DNA from: Actinomycetes bacterium
GTDB lineage: Bacteria; Actinomycetota; Thermoleophilia; Gaiellales; Gaiellaceae
Direction of reading: 5' to 3'
Length of the DNA stretch: 11,593 bases
NCBI GenBank assembly: GCA_025350775.1
Contig: JANXXF010000394.1
Span: 1-11,593 of the forward strand
Notes under the pieces: model-generated
Told to the model about the DNA's origin: nothing
Seen by the model: the letters and a program-made list of their open reading frames with translations, nothing else
Database searches by the model: none
In this document: positions 1-6,042 of the stretch, piece by piece
Layout: the number at the start of each line of letters is the position of its first letter
Numbering within the stretch: position 1 is the stretch's first letter
Translations under genes and position numbers: made by a program

Positions 1-866
1 CGCCCGGCCCCGGCCGGCTCTGGCGGGCGTACGCGCGCACGGCGGGCGCCGGCGAGCTGCTCGTGCGCCGCGGTGGCCTCACGCTGGCCGGCGGCCCCGC
101 TGCGGCCGGCGGCAGCGGTGGCCGCCCCCTCGTGCTGCTCCACCCGTCACCGATCTCGGGCGCCATGCTCGTCCCGCTTGCCACCGCCCTCGCACGCACG
201 CGCCCCGTTGTCATCTTCGACTCGCCGGGCTACGGCGACTCGACGCCGCTTCCGGGCGAGCCGGCGATCGCCGACTTCGCCCGCGCGCTCGCCGCTGGCA
301 TCGACAGCCTCGAGCTCGGCGAGATCGACCTCTACGGCGCCAACACCGGGGCCTGCATCGCCGCCGAGATCGCCCTCGCCGACCCGTCCCGCATCCATGC
401 CCTCGTGCTCGACAACCCACCGATCTTCGACGACGAGCTGCGACGGGAGCTCGTCGAGCGGCTCTGCCCACCGTTTGTGATCCGCGACGACGGCCTCCAG
501 CTCGTCGCCGCCTGGTCGTTCATCCGCGACCACGCCATGTGGTTCCCGCCGTACCGGCGCGACCCCGAGCACGTCCGCCCCGGCCCACCACCTTCACTCG
601 ACGAGCTGCACCTCCGCACGATCGAGCTGCTCAAGGGCGGCGCGAGCTACGGCGCCGGTCCACGCGCGGCGTTCTCCTATCCCATCGCCGAGCGCTGGCC
701 GCTCCTGACGACCCGCACGCTCGTCACCGCACACGGCGGCATGAACGCCGCCTACATCCGGCTGGAAGAGGCGGGCGCGCTCGTCAAGGGCGCGGAGGTC
801 AGTGAACGGCCTGCAGCGCCCGAGGCCCATGCAGCGCTGCTGGCCACGTTCCTGGATGACCGCTAG
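1..866 (+). CDS. Alpha/beta hydrolase-fold protein, 5' end outside the window
   Basis: The frame is open from the left edge, so the true start is not visible; a GTG at 63 would give 267 residues, and the in-frame codons before it (…GAGELLVRR) could also be coding. Numbering from that GTG, the fold's hallmarks are an LLHPSP oxyanion-type loop at 25-30, the strand and turn FDSPGYGDS at 52-60 (a classic D-x-x-G-x-G-x-S pattern) and a late His at 256 in the usual catalytic-His position before the last helix. The nucleophile elbow reads YGANTGA at 91-97: the position normally held by Ser in G-x-S-x-G is Asn94 (AAC at 342-344). Classical Ser-His-Asp hydrolysis is therefore doubtful, and the substrate cannot be named. 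The gene ends in TAG. The next gene on this strand starts 87 nt downstream after a hairpin, so it is probably separately transcribed. Confidence 0.8.
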   Translation, partial: PGPGRLWRAYARTAGAGELLVRRGGLTLAGGPAAAGGSGGRPLVLLHPSPISGAMLVPLATALARTRPVVIFDSPGYGDSTPLPGEPAIADFARALAAGIDSLELGEIDLYGANTGACIAAEIALADPSRIHALVLDNPPIFDDELRRELVERLCPPFVIRDDGLQLVAAWSFIRDHAMWFPPYRRDPEHVRPGPPPSLDELHLRTIELLKGGASYGAGPRAAFSYPIAERWPLLTTRTLVTAHGGMNAAYIRLEEAGALVKGAEVSERPAAPEAHAALLATFLDDR

Positions 867-899
867 CCTGGGAGCCCCCGGCGGACATGCCCCCGGCAA

Positions 900-921
900 C
901 GTCAGCCGGCCTTCGGCGACG
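900..921 (+). terminator. Candidate hairpin terminator after the hydrolase gene
   Basis: An 8-bp stem (CGTC + GCCG pairing with CGGC + GACG, one bulged A at 904) closes a 5-nt loop at 909-913. It lies 34 nt after the hydrolase stop and 32 nt before the next start. No T-tract follows, so it may instead be a leader structure of the downstream selenoprotein gene. Seen by eye; no folding energy was computed. Confidence 0.3.
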
Positions 922-952
922 CTCCGGGTCCGGTAATGGCTAAGCTGCCGCT

Positions 953-1585
953 ATGAGTGACGAGCCAGAACGCGTCATCTACGCCTGGTCGGACTACATC
1001 TGACCCTGGTGCCGCGTTGGCCAGCCCACGGCCGAAGCGGTTGCGCGCCGGTACGGCGCCGAGCTCACCTGGCTCCCGTTCGACCTCCATCCCGAGTACC
1101 CACGTGAGGGCATCAGCAGGGCTGCCTTGCACGCCAAGTACGGCGGCGAGACGGCGTATGTCGCCCGGATGCTCGCCGCGTTCGGCCGCGACAACCTCGT
1201 CTATGCGCCGCCGCCCGCTGTCGTGCCAAACACGCGGCAGGCGTTGCAGGTGACGGAGCTCGCGCGCGACCTCGGGCTGCAGCGAGTCTTCCACGACCGG
1301 CTGATGGACGCCTTCTGGGCCGAGGAGACGAACATCGGCGACCCCGACGTGCTACGGCGGCTCGCCACCGAGGTCGGCCTCGACGCCGAGCAGGTCGAGG
1401 ACACGCTCGCAGGCGATCGCTATGTCGACCGGATCACGGCGGCGACGCAGCAGGCCCACTCGCTCGGCATCACCGGCATCCCCGGGTTCCTGCTCGACCG
1501 CCGGCTCGTGTTGACCGGCGCCCACCCGGTCGACGTGTTCGACCAGGCGTTCGCCCAGCTCGGCCTCGCGCCCGTCGCGGAGTAG
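953..1585 (+). CDS. DsbA/FrnE-family thiol oxidoreductase, probable selenoprotein (UPWC active site; TGA at 1001-1003 read as Sec)
   Basis: Read from ATG 953 to TAG 1585 this is 210 residues, the normal size for cytosolic FrnE-like DsbA-fold proteins, with one in-frame TGA as codon 17. The N-terminus reads VIYAWSDYI-(TGA)-PWCRVGQ, which lines up with the family's D-x-x-C-P-W-C-x-x-G site: the TGA replaces the N-terminal, attacking Cys, and Cys20 is the partner. After the TGA the frame stays open and family-like (LPFDLHPEYPREG, the family's F-x-L-x-P-x-x-P-x-x-G; then GITGIPGF with the cis-Pro at residue 177, and a GAHP segment). An in-frame TAA at 941-943 confines the start, and ATG 953 is the only good candidate, although no strong Shine-Dalgarno is visible. 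There is no signal peptide. A SECIS-like hairpin follows the TGA directly. Ordinary gene calling would start at the TTG at 1127 and lose the active site. The alternative is a nonsense mutation (TGC to TGA) or a base error. Confidence 0.85.
1001..1043 (+). promoter_or_regulatory. Sec UGA codon and bacterial SECIS-like hairpin inside the oxidoreductase gene
   Basis: Directly after the TGA, 1012-1022 can pair with 1030-1040: CCGC with GCGG and GGCC with GGCC, joined by a U-rich middle (U1017, U1018 facing G1034, A1035, A1036) that pairs with a G-A mismatch and a G-U, or with single bulged Gs. The apical loop 1023-1029 is AGCCCAC, 7 nt, with G as its second base. It begins 19 nt after the TGA. 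These are known traits of bacterial SECIS elements: a stem-loop just 3' of UGA, a small apical loop with G among its first two bases, and a set spacing. Counting the U of UGA as 1, the bases GUUG fall at 16-19, the same place as the GUUG containing bulged U17 in the E. coli fdhF element as I recall it. SelB would bind here. Not folded computationally. Confidence 0.78.
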
Positions 1586-1638
1586 GCCCGAGCGGAGCCC
1601 GCAGGCACGCGCGTCGGCAAGCCCGCCGGCGAGCCCAC

Positions 1639-1686
1639 AGGCGACCCGTCAAGCGAGCCGTCAAGCGACCCGTCAGGCGACCCGTC
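1639..1686. repeat. 12-bp tandem repeat, four units, over the stop codon of the FN3/RTX gene
   Basis: Four adjacent units of the pattern a(g/a)gcgacccgtc occupy 1639-1650, 1651-1662, 1663-1674 and 1675-1686, differing at one or two bases. Degenerate copies continue towards 1615. Because the period is a multiple of three, the minus strand carries a TGA in the same frame at the end of successive units. The first of these (1687-1685) is the stop of the FN3/RTX gene, so that gene ends in a run of in-frame stops. The array fills most of the 99-bp gap between two convergent genes. Confidence 0.8.
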
Positions 1687-3967
1687 AGGCGCGCTTCGGG
1701 CAGACGCCGGCGCTGACCCGCGTCGTGCGGCGGTCGTGCACCGCGACGCAGTCGAGCCCCGGTCCGCCATTGACGGTGCTGCGTCCGCGGCCCGTGACGA
1801 CGGTGTCGCGGCCCGGCCCGGCAACGACGGTGTCGTTGCCGTCACCGCTGTCGATCGTATCGTTGCCGTAGCCACCGTCGATCCTGTCGCTGCCCGCTCC
1901 CGCGAACACAACGTCGTTGCCGTCGCCGGCCACGATCCGGTCGTTGCCGGGGCCGCCGTAGATGACGTCGCCACCGCCGTTGCCGTAGATGACATCGCTG
2001 CCGTCGAGCCCGCAGATCGTGTCGGCGCGGGAGGTGCCGCGCAGGACATCGCGCCCGGCGGTGCCGACGATCGTACAGCGGACGACCCGCCCGGACGGCG
2101 TCCGCGGCAGCAGCGGCGTGGTAATGGTGACATCGGCGCCCTGCGCGCCGCCGGCTGCGTTTTGGGCCAGCAGTCGGTAGTGGACGGTGCGGCCGTCGAC
2201 AAGGCCGGCAAGCTGCGCTCGCACCGGCAGCGACTCGGTAGCGCCGCGCGCGCTGAACGTGCTAGTGCGCTGCCCGTAGGTCTGCGTCGGGCCGAACTCG
2301 ATCCACCAGGTCGTTGCAAGCCCGTTGGTGGTGACGATGCCGGCAACGACGGCGGTCGTCGCCCGCACAATCGTCGCCCGGCCGGTGACGACCGTGGGGA
2401 GCGACCCCGTGATCACGGACGCATCGCTGCCGCCGACGTTGCCCGCATCGCTGGAGACGACGAGCCGGTAGTGGAAGGTCGAGCCGGACGCGAGCCCGGT
2501 GATGCTCTCGGAGACCGCGGCGGCCGTGCTCCCCGCACCGGCGCTGCGGGTCGGGGTGCGAGAGCCGTAGGTCGTGGTCGCCCCGAACTCGAACCACCAG
2601 CTCGTGTTGCTGCCGTTCGGGTTGACGGTGCCGGTGAAGGTGACGGCGCCACCGTCGGAGAGCACTGCCGTCCCGGTCGTCGGCGTCGGCGGCGCGCCGG
2701 TCACGAACGCCTGATCGATGCCGCGCGTGGTGCCCGCATCGCTCGTCGCGACGATCCGGAAGTGATAGGTGGTGGACGGCTTCAGGTTGGAGAGGATGAC
2801 CGCCGCGTTCCGGTCGCCCGGCTTCGCGTCGATGCTCTGGGTGGCCGTGCGCGTGCCGTACCCGGTGGTGGTGCCGTACTCGAAGTACCAGGTGGTTGCG
2901 CGGCCGCGCGAGTCGATCGACCCCGTCAGCGTGGCGGCGGCTCCGGAGATGCTGCGCGCGGCGCCTGTGCGCGCGTCGGGCAGCCCGACCGTCATTGCCG
3001 TCTGGTCGGCGCCGTTCGTCGTGCCGGCGGCGCTCGCGGCGACGAGCCGGTAGGTGTAAAGGGTGCCGGCGCGCAGGCCTGTGACGGCCGCAGTAGTTGT
3101 CACGTCGGCGGTGCCCGAGCCGACGCTCCGGGCCGTGGTGCGCGAGCCGTAGCCGGCGCTCGTGCCGTACTCGAACCACGCGCTGGTCGCGACCCCGAGC
3201 GGGTTGACGGTGCCCGAGAGGGTGATGCCGGTCGGCGTCACCGCTGAAGTGCCGCCGGTGACCACACGCGGCGGGGAGCTCGTCGAGACGGTGCGGTCAG
3301 CAGTGCGCGTGGTGCCGACCGCGCTCGTCGCAACAAGGCGATAGCGGTACACCTGGCCGGGCTGCGCCGTCGTGATCGTCACCGAGACATCGAGCGGCCC
3401 GCTGCCCGAGCCTGCGCTACGGCTGGTCGTGAGCGACCCGTAGCTCGCCGTCGTGCCGTACTCGAAGTGCCAGGTGGTGGCCTGCCCGCGCGGGTCAACG
3501 GTGCCCGAAAGCGTAAACGTGGTCGGCCCGACGGCGCTCGCCGCGGCACTCGTGACCGCGGGTGGCGCAGGTGTCGTGAAGGCGCCGTCGGCACCGTTCG
3601 TCGTGCCCGCGGAGTTCGTGGCGGCGATGCGGTAGTGGTAGATGGTGCCTGGCGTGAGGCTGCTGAGCGTCGCCGAGACGTCGACGGCAGTCGTACCCGA
3701 GCTCGCCGACACGGGCGTTGTGGCCGAGCCGTAGCTCGTGGTGGGGCCGTAATTGACCACCCAGGTCGTCGCGAAGCCGTTCGGGTTGACGGTGCCAGCG
3801 ACGGTCACCGAGGTCGAACCGAGCGCCGAGGTCGAGCCGGTGACTACCACCGGCGGTCCGGCCGCCCGCGCGATGCCGGCCAGAGCTGCGCCGGCGACCG
3901 CAATGACCGCCACACAGAGCACGAGCCGACCCGTTCGAGCGAAGCGGAGTTTGCCCACTATTCTCAC
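1685..3967 (-). CDS. Secreted multi-repeat protein: six FN3-like domains followed by RTX-type Ca-binding repeats
   Basis: From GTG 3967 the product is 760 residues. It opens with a basic n-region (RIVGKLRFARTGR), a hydrophobic core (LVLCVAVIAVAGAALAG) and a likely cleavage site after ARA, a Sec-type signal peptide. Six repeats of about 97 residues follow (about 37-618), each with the pattern SGTVNPxG-ATTWxFEYG-TxxYG, later YHYRLVATS-AGTT-GAD, typical of fibronectin-III-like modules in exported actinobacterial proteins. The C-terminal block (about 630-740) has GGxGxDxxx-like nonapeptides such as YGGPGNDRI and DGGYGNDTI, which in RTX proteins bind Ca2+ as a beta-roll, and paired Cys near its ends. 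No catalytic domain or LPXTG anchor is visible, so an adhesive or structural surface role is an inference. The frame stays open to 4069, but that extension lacks signal-peptide character and would overlap the amidase stop; GTGs at 3976 and 3958 are other possible starts. Confidence 0.82.
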   Translation of the reverse strand: MRIVGKLRFARTGRLVLCVAVIAVAGAALAGIARAAGPPVVVTGSTSALGSTSVTVAGTVNPNGFATTWVVNYGPTTSYGSATTPVSASSGTTAVDVSATLSSLTPGTIYHYRIAATNSAGTTNGADGAFTTPAPPAVTSAAASAVGPTTFTLSGTVDPRGQATTWHFEYGTTASYGSLTTSRSAGSGSGPLDVSVTITTAQPGQVYRYRLVATSAVGTTRTADRTVSTSSPPRVVTGGTSAVTPTGITLSGTVNPLGVATSAWFEYGTSAGYGSRTTARSVGSGTADVTTTAAVTGLRAGTLYTYRLVAASAAGTTNGADQTAMTVGLPDARTGAARSISGAAATLTGSIDSRGRATTWYFEYGTTTGYGTRTATQSIDAKPGDRNAAVILSNLKPSTTYHFRIVATSDAGTTRGIDQAFVTGAPPTPTTGTAVLSDGGAVTFTGTVNPNGSNTSWWFEFGATTTYGSRTPTRSAGAGSTAAAVSESITGLASGSTFHYRLVVSSDAGNVGGSDASVITGSLPTVVTGRATIVRATTAVVAGIVTTNGLATTWWIEFGPTQTYGQRTSTFSARGATESLPVRAQLAGLVDGRTVHYRLLAQNAAGGAQGADVTITTPLLPRTPSGRVVRCTIVGTAGRDVLRGTSRADTICGLDGSDVIYGNGGGDVIYGGPGNDRIVAGDGNDVVFAGAGSDRIDGGYGNDTIDSGDGNDTVVAGPGRDTVVTGRGRSTVNGGPGLDCVAVHDRRTTRVSAGVCPKRA
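1751..2068 (-). repeat. RTX-type nonapeptide coding repeats
   Basis: This stretch encodes about ten copies of a nine-residue G-G-x-G-x-D-x-x-x-like unit at the C-terminus of the FN3 protein (for example GLDGSDVIY, AGDGNDVVF, DSGDGNDTV). The last units lose Gly/Asp positions (GPGRDTVVT, GRGRSTVNG). The 27-bp periodicity explains the repeated 'cgttgccg' look of the DNA on the plus strand. Confidence 0.75.
2114..3859 (-). repeat. Six tandem FN3-like domain repeats of about 290 bp
   Basis: The units run approximately 3859-3566, 3565-3275, 3274-2984, 2983-2696, 2695-2405 and 2404-2114. They share the encoded motifs GTVNPxG, TTWxFEYG and YHYRLVATS but have diverged throughout, which suggests old internal duplication with no very recent copying among them. 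Confidence 0.75.
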
Positions 3968-4023
3968 GCTACTCACGATATGTGAAGAGTGTGCGAGAAG
4001 ACTGCAAGGAGAGTGCGAAGACC

Positions 4024-4056
4024 ACCGGCGTGGCTCAGGCGACTGCGTGCGCCGGT
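4024..4056. other. Inverted repeat just past the amidase stop
   Basis: ACCGGCG at 4024-4030 is the perfect reverse complement of 4050-4056, a 7-bp stem with a 19-nt loop that touches the amidase stop codon. On the minus strand it lies between the amidase and the FN3/RTX gene. There is no T-tract and the loop is long, so it is only a weak candidate for a transcription terminator separating the two genes. Confidence 0.25.
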
Positions 4057-5390
4057 CAAGCAGCCGCAAGCGGCGGGCGGCGCGTGTGCCAGTCGGTCAC
4101 GTCCTGGTACGCACGACCGAGCCTCAGGACGGTGGCCTCGTCGAACGGCCGCCCGACAACCTGGAGGCCCACCGGCAGCCCCTCCGGTGCGAACCCGCAG
4201 GGCACGGTCAGGGCCGGCTGGCCCGTGAGGTTCCAGGGGATCGTGAACGGGATGTACGTGGGCAGGTCGGCGGGGATCACCATGCGTTCGACCGGCATCG
4301 AGAGCCGCGGCAGCGTCGGCGTGACCAGCACATCGAGCCGGCTCTCCACGAACGCGGCCCGCACCTCGGCGCGGAAGAGCGCACGCGCCTTCTGCGCGGC
4401 ATCCACCCAGCGCGCCGGCATGATCGCGCCCAGCTCGATCAGCTGCCGTGTCTCCGGGACGATGTCGCCCGGTCGCTCGGCGACGAGCTGCCCGCGCCCG
4501 AAGCCGGCCTCGGCCGTCAGAATCGTGAAGCCGGCGGCCAGCGTCAGCCGCAGCGACGGCAGCTCCACCGGAACCGGCTGTGCGCCGAGCCGGGCCAGCT
4601 CGCGCAGCGCCTCCTCGACCGCGGCCCGCACGCCCGGCTCGAGCTCGTCGCCGAAGAACGCGGCACAGAGCCCCACACGCAGGCCACGCACGTCGCCGGC
4701 AAGGTCGATCGGGCCGCCCCCGGAGAGCGCCTCGAGCAGCAGCGCCGTGTCCTCGACGGTGCGCGCGAACGTGCCGACGTGGTCGAGCGAGCCTGACGGC
4801 TGCGCGACGCCGAGGCGGGAGATCAGACCGCGCGTGGGCTTGAGCCCGACGACGCCGTTGAGCGCAGCGGGCTTGCGCACGGAGCCGCCGGCGTCGGTGC
4901 CGATCGCTGCGAGCGACGACCCGACAGCCACCGACACGGCCGATCCGGCGCTGGAGCCGCCCGGGTAGTCGGTGTGGCGCCACGCGTTGCGCGTCGGCGG
5001 CACGTTCTGGCCGCAGGCGAACTCGTGCGTGACCTGCTTGCCGACGAGGACGGCGCCGGCGACGCGCAGGCGAACGATCGCGGCGGCGTCGGCCGGGGCC
5101 AGCCACCCCTCGAGGGAGCGGGAGCCGCAGGCCGTCGGCAGGTCGCGTGTCCAGAAGACGTCCTTCGCCCCGAACGGGATGCCCTGGAGCGGTCCGGCGG
5201 ACGGCCCCTCGTCGGCGGCGCGGGCGGCGGCGAGAGCGGCCTCGCGATCGACGGCGCAGTAAGCGTGGACGAGCGGCTCCGTGGCGTCGAGCCGATCGAG
5301 CACGGCAGCGAGCAGCTCCACGGCCGAGATGCGGCGCGCCGACAGCAGGTCGGCGGCACGCCGGACGGTGAGCGTGTCGAGGTCGATCAC
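4056..5390 (-). CDS. Amidase-signature family amidase (GatA/AtzE-like)
   Basis: The 444-residue product is a standard-length amidase-signature hydrolase, which cleaves C-N bonds of amides by a Ser-cisSer-Lys triad. All three residues are visible: Lys76 in PFGAKD, the bridging Ser146 in GGSSAGSA (144-151) and the nucleophile Ser170 in GTDAGGSVRKPA (164-175). Their spacing matches the family. A VGLKPTRGLIS segment follows, as in GatA and in bacterial amidases. The GTG start at 5390 is fixed by a GTGA overlap with the stop of the small upstream gene, implying translational coupling and a complex between the two products. No GatB gene is adjacent, so this is less likely to be the tRNA-dependent amidotransferase and more likely a catabolic or small-molecule amidase; the substrate is unknown. 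The C-terminus has the usual PALTVPCGFAPEGLPVGLQ-like substrate-loop region. Confidence 0.9.
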   Translation of the reverse strand: MIDLDTLTVRRAADLLSARRISAVELLAAVLDRLDATEPLVHAYCAVDREAALAAARAADEGPSAGPLQGIPFGAKDVFWTRDLPTACGSRSLEGWLAPADAAAIVRLRVAGAVLVGKQVTHEFACGQNVPPTRNAWRHTDYPGGSSAGSAVSVAVGSSLAAIGTDAGGSVRKPAALNGVVGLKPTRGLISRLGVAQPSGSLDHVGTFARTVEDTALLLEALSGGGPIDLAGDVRGLRVGLCAAFFGDELEPGVRAAVEEALRELARLGAQPVPVELPSLRLTLAAGFTILTAEAGFGRGQLVAERPGDIVPETRQLIELGAIMPARWVDAAQKARALFRAEVRAAFVESRLDVLVTPTLPRLSMPVERMVIPADLPTYIPFTIPWNLTGQPALTVPCGFAPEGLPVGLQVVGRPFDEATVLRLGRAYQDVTDWHTRRPPLAAA

Positions 5391-5578
5391 GGCCAGCGCG
5401 GATCGAAGTCGAGGGCCGAGGGAGTGTCGGTGAGATCGAGCTCGAGCAGCGGCACGACGAGCGCCGCGTGGCCGGCGAGCAAGGCGGCGAGCGGCGCGAC
5501 ATCCTCCTCGGGCAGCGGCAGCCCCGCGAGCGCCGCAAGCTCGCGGACGGTGGTGGACGAGAGATCGGGGGACGGCAT
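5387..5578 (-). CDS. Small GatC/AtzG-like amidase partner subunit
   Basis: This 63-residue protein (ATG at 5578, stop overlapping the amidase start) reads VRELAALAGLPLPEEDVAPL, two short amphipathic helices, then LDLTDTPSALDFDPRWP. The 'LAxLAGLPLxxEE' opening is shared by GatC and by the AtzG-like family (DUF4089), and the proline-rich F-x-P tail fits AtzG better. AtzG is known to form a heterotetramer with the amidase AtzE, threading its tail around the amidase as GatC does with GatA. Position, 4-nt overlap and size support the same role here. AtzG-like versus GatC-like cannot be settled from the sequence alone. The start lies 38 bp from a divergent gene, so any promoter must lie in that gap or overlap the neighbour's start. 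Confidence 0.75.
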   Translation of the reverse strand: MPSPDLSSTTVRELAALAGLPLPEEDVAPLAALLAGHAALVVPLLELDLTDTPSALDFDPRWP

Positions 5579-5616
5579 GCGCCTATCGAATCAGAAGCGG
5601 GGCTGCGGCCGCTACC

Positions 5617-6042
5617 GTGGACGGGGTGCGGGCACGTCTGCTCTTCGAAGGGCCGCAGCGAGCGGTCGCTGCCTCCGACGCCGCTGCGCTCGCGCTGTTC
5701 GCCGTGATCGGGGCGCTCTCGCACGACCACGGGCTGAGCTTCCTCCGCTTGCTGGGCGATATCGGCCCGATCGGCGGCGGCTGGTTCGTCGCTGCGGCGC
5801 TGTTCGGCGCCTACCGGCGGCCGGGCTGGCGCACGTTGCTGCCCACCTGGCTCGCGGGCGTGACCGGCGGCGTGCTCGTCCGCGCCGGCATCCTCGGCCG
5901 CGCGCTCGACGGCAAGCAGGCCGCGTTTCTCGTCACGACGCTGATCATCACCCTGCTACTCGTGCTGGGGCTGCGCCTCGTGCGGTGGCTCGCAGCGTCG
6001 CGGCTGGCAACGTCGCGGGTTCCGGGCGGGCAGCCCCGCTAG
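5617..6042 (+). CDS. DUF3054 family membrane protein
   Basis: The product is 141 residues from GTG 5617 (GTG 5626 is an equally plausible start; neither has a clear Shine-Dalgarno). It has four hydrophobic segments at about 23-36, 50-66, 73-91 and 102-124. The pattern SDAAALALFAVIGALSHDHG, then P-x-GGGW, then GVTGGVLVRAG matches the DUF3054 family of small integral membrane proteins, common in actinobacteria and haloarchaea and of unknown function. It is divergent from the amidase pair and convergent with the antiporter; its TAG stop shares the palindrome CTAG (6039-6042) with the antiporter's TAG on the other strand. Confidence 0.8.
   Translation: MDGVRARLLFEGPQRAVAASDAAALALFAVIGALSHDHGLSFLRLLGDIGPIGGGWFVAAALFGAYRRPGWRTLLPTWLAGVTGGVLVRAGILGRALDGKQAAFLVTTLIITLLLVLGLRLVRWLAASRLATSRVPGGQPR

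Noticed and set aside
1001..1003. TGA as a simple nonsense mutation of the DsbA-like gene
   Set aside because: Not excluded, but disfavoured: the stop falls exactly on the redox Cys most often replaced by Sec, the rest of the frame is undamaged, and a SECIS-like hairpin is correctly placed.
1663..1685. Read-through of the FN3/RTX gene's TGA as another Sec codon
   Set aside because: The downstream frame meets more TGA codons every four codons, no redox motif is present and no SECIS-like stem was found.
1736..3247. 503-codon open frame on the plus strand opposite the FN3/RTX gene
   Set aside because: Its product is a low-complexity run of Arg, Ala, Gly and Asp with no fold or motif, as expected from the complement of GC-rich repeats, while the minus strand encodes clear domains.
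3968..4069. Upstream ATG at 4069 as the start of the FN3/RTX protein
   Set aside because: It adds 34 polar residues before the signal peptide and overlaps the amidase stop; a GTG near 3967 gives a normal signal sequence.
3973..5730. 585-codon open frame on the minus strand over the amidase pair
   Set aside because: It is a shifted frame of the amidase and its small partner, with an Arg/Ala-rich nonsense product.
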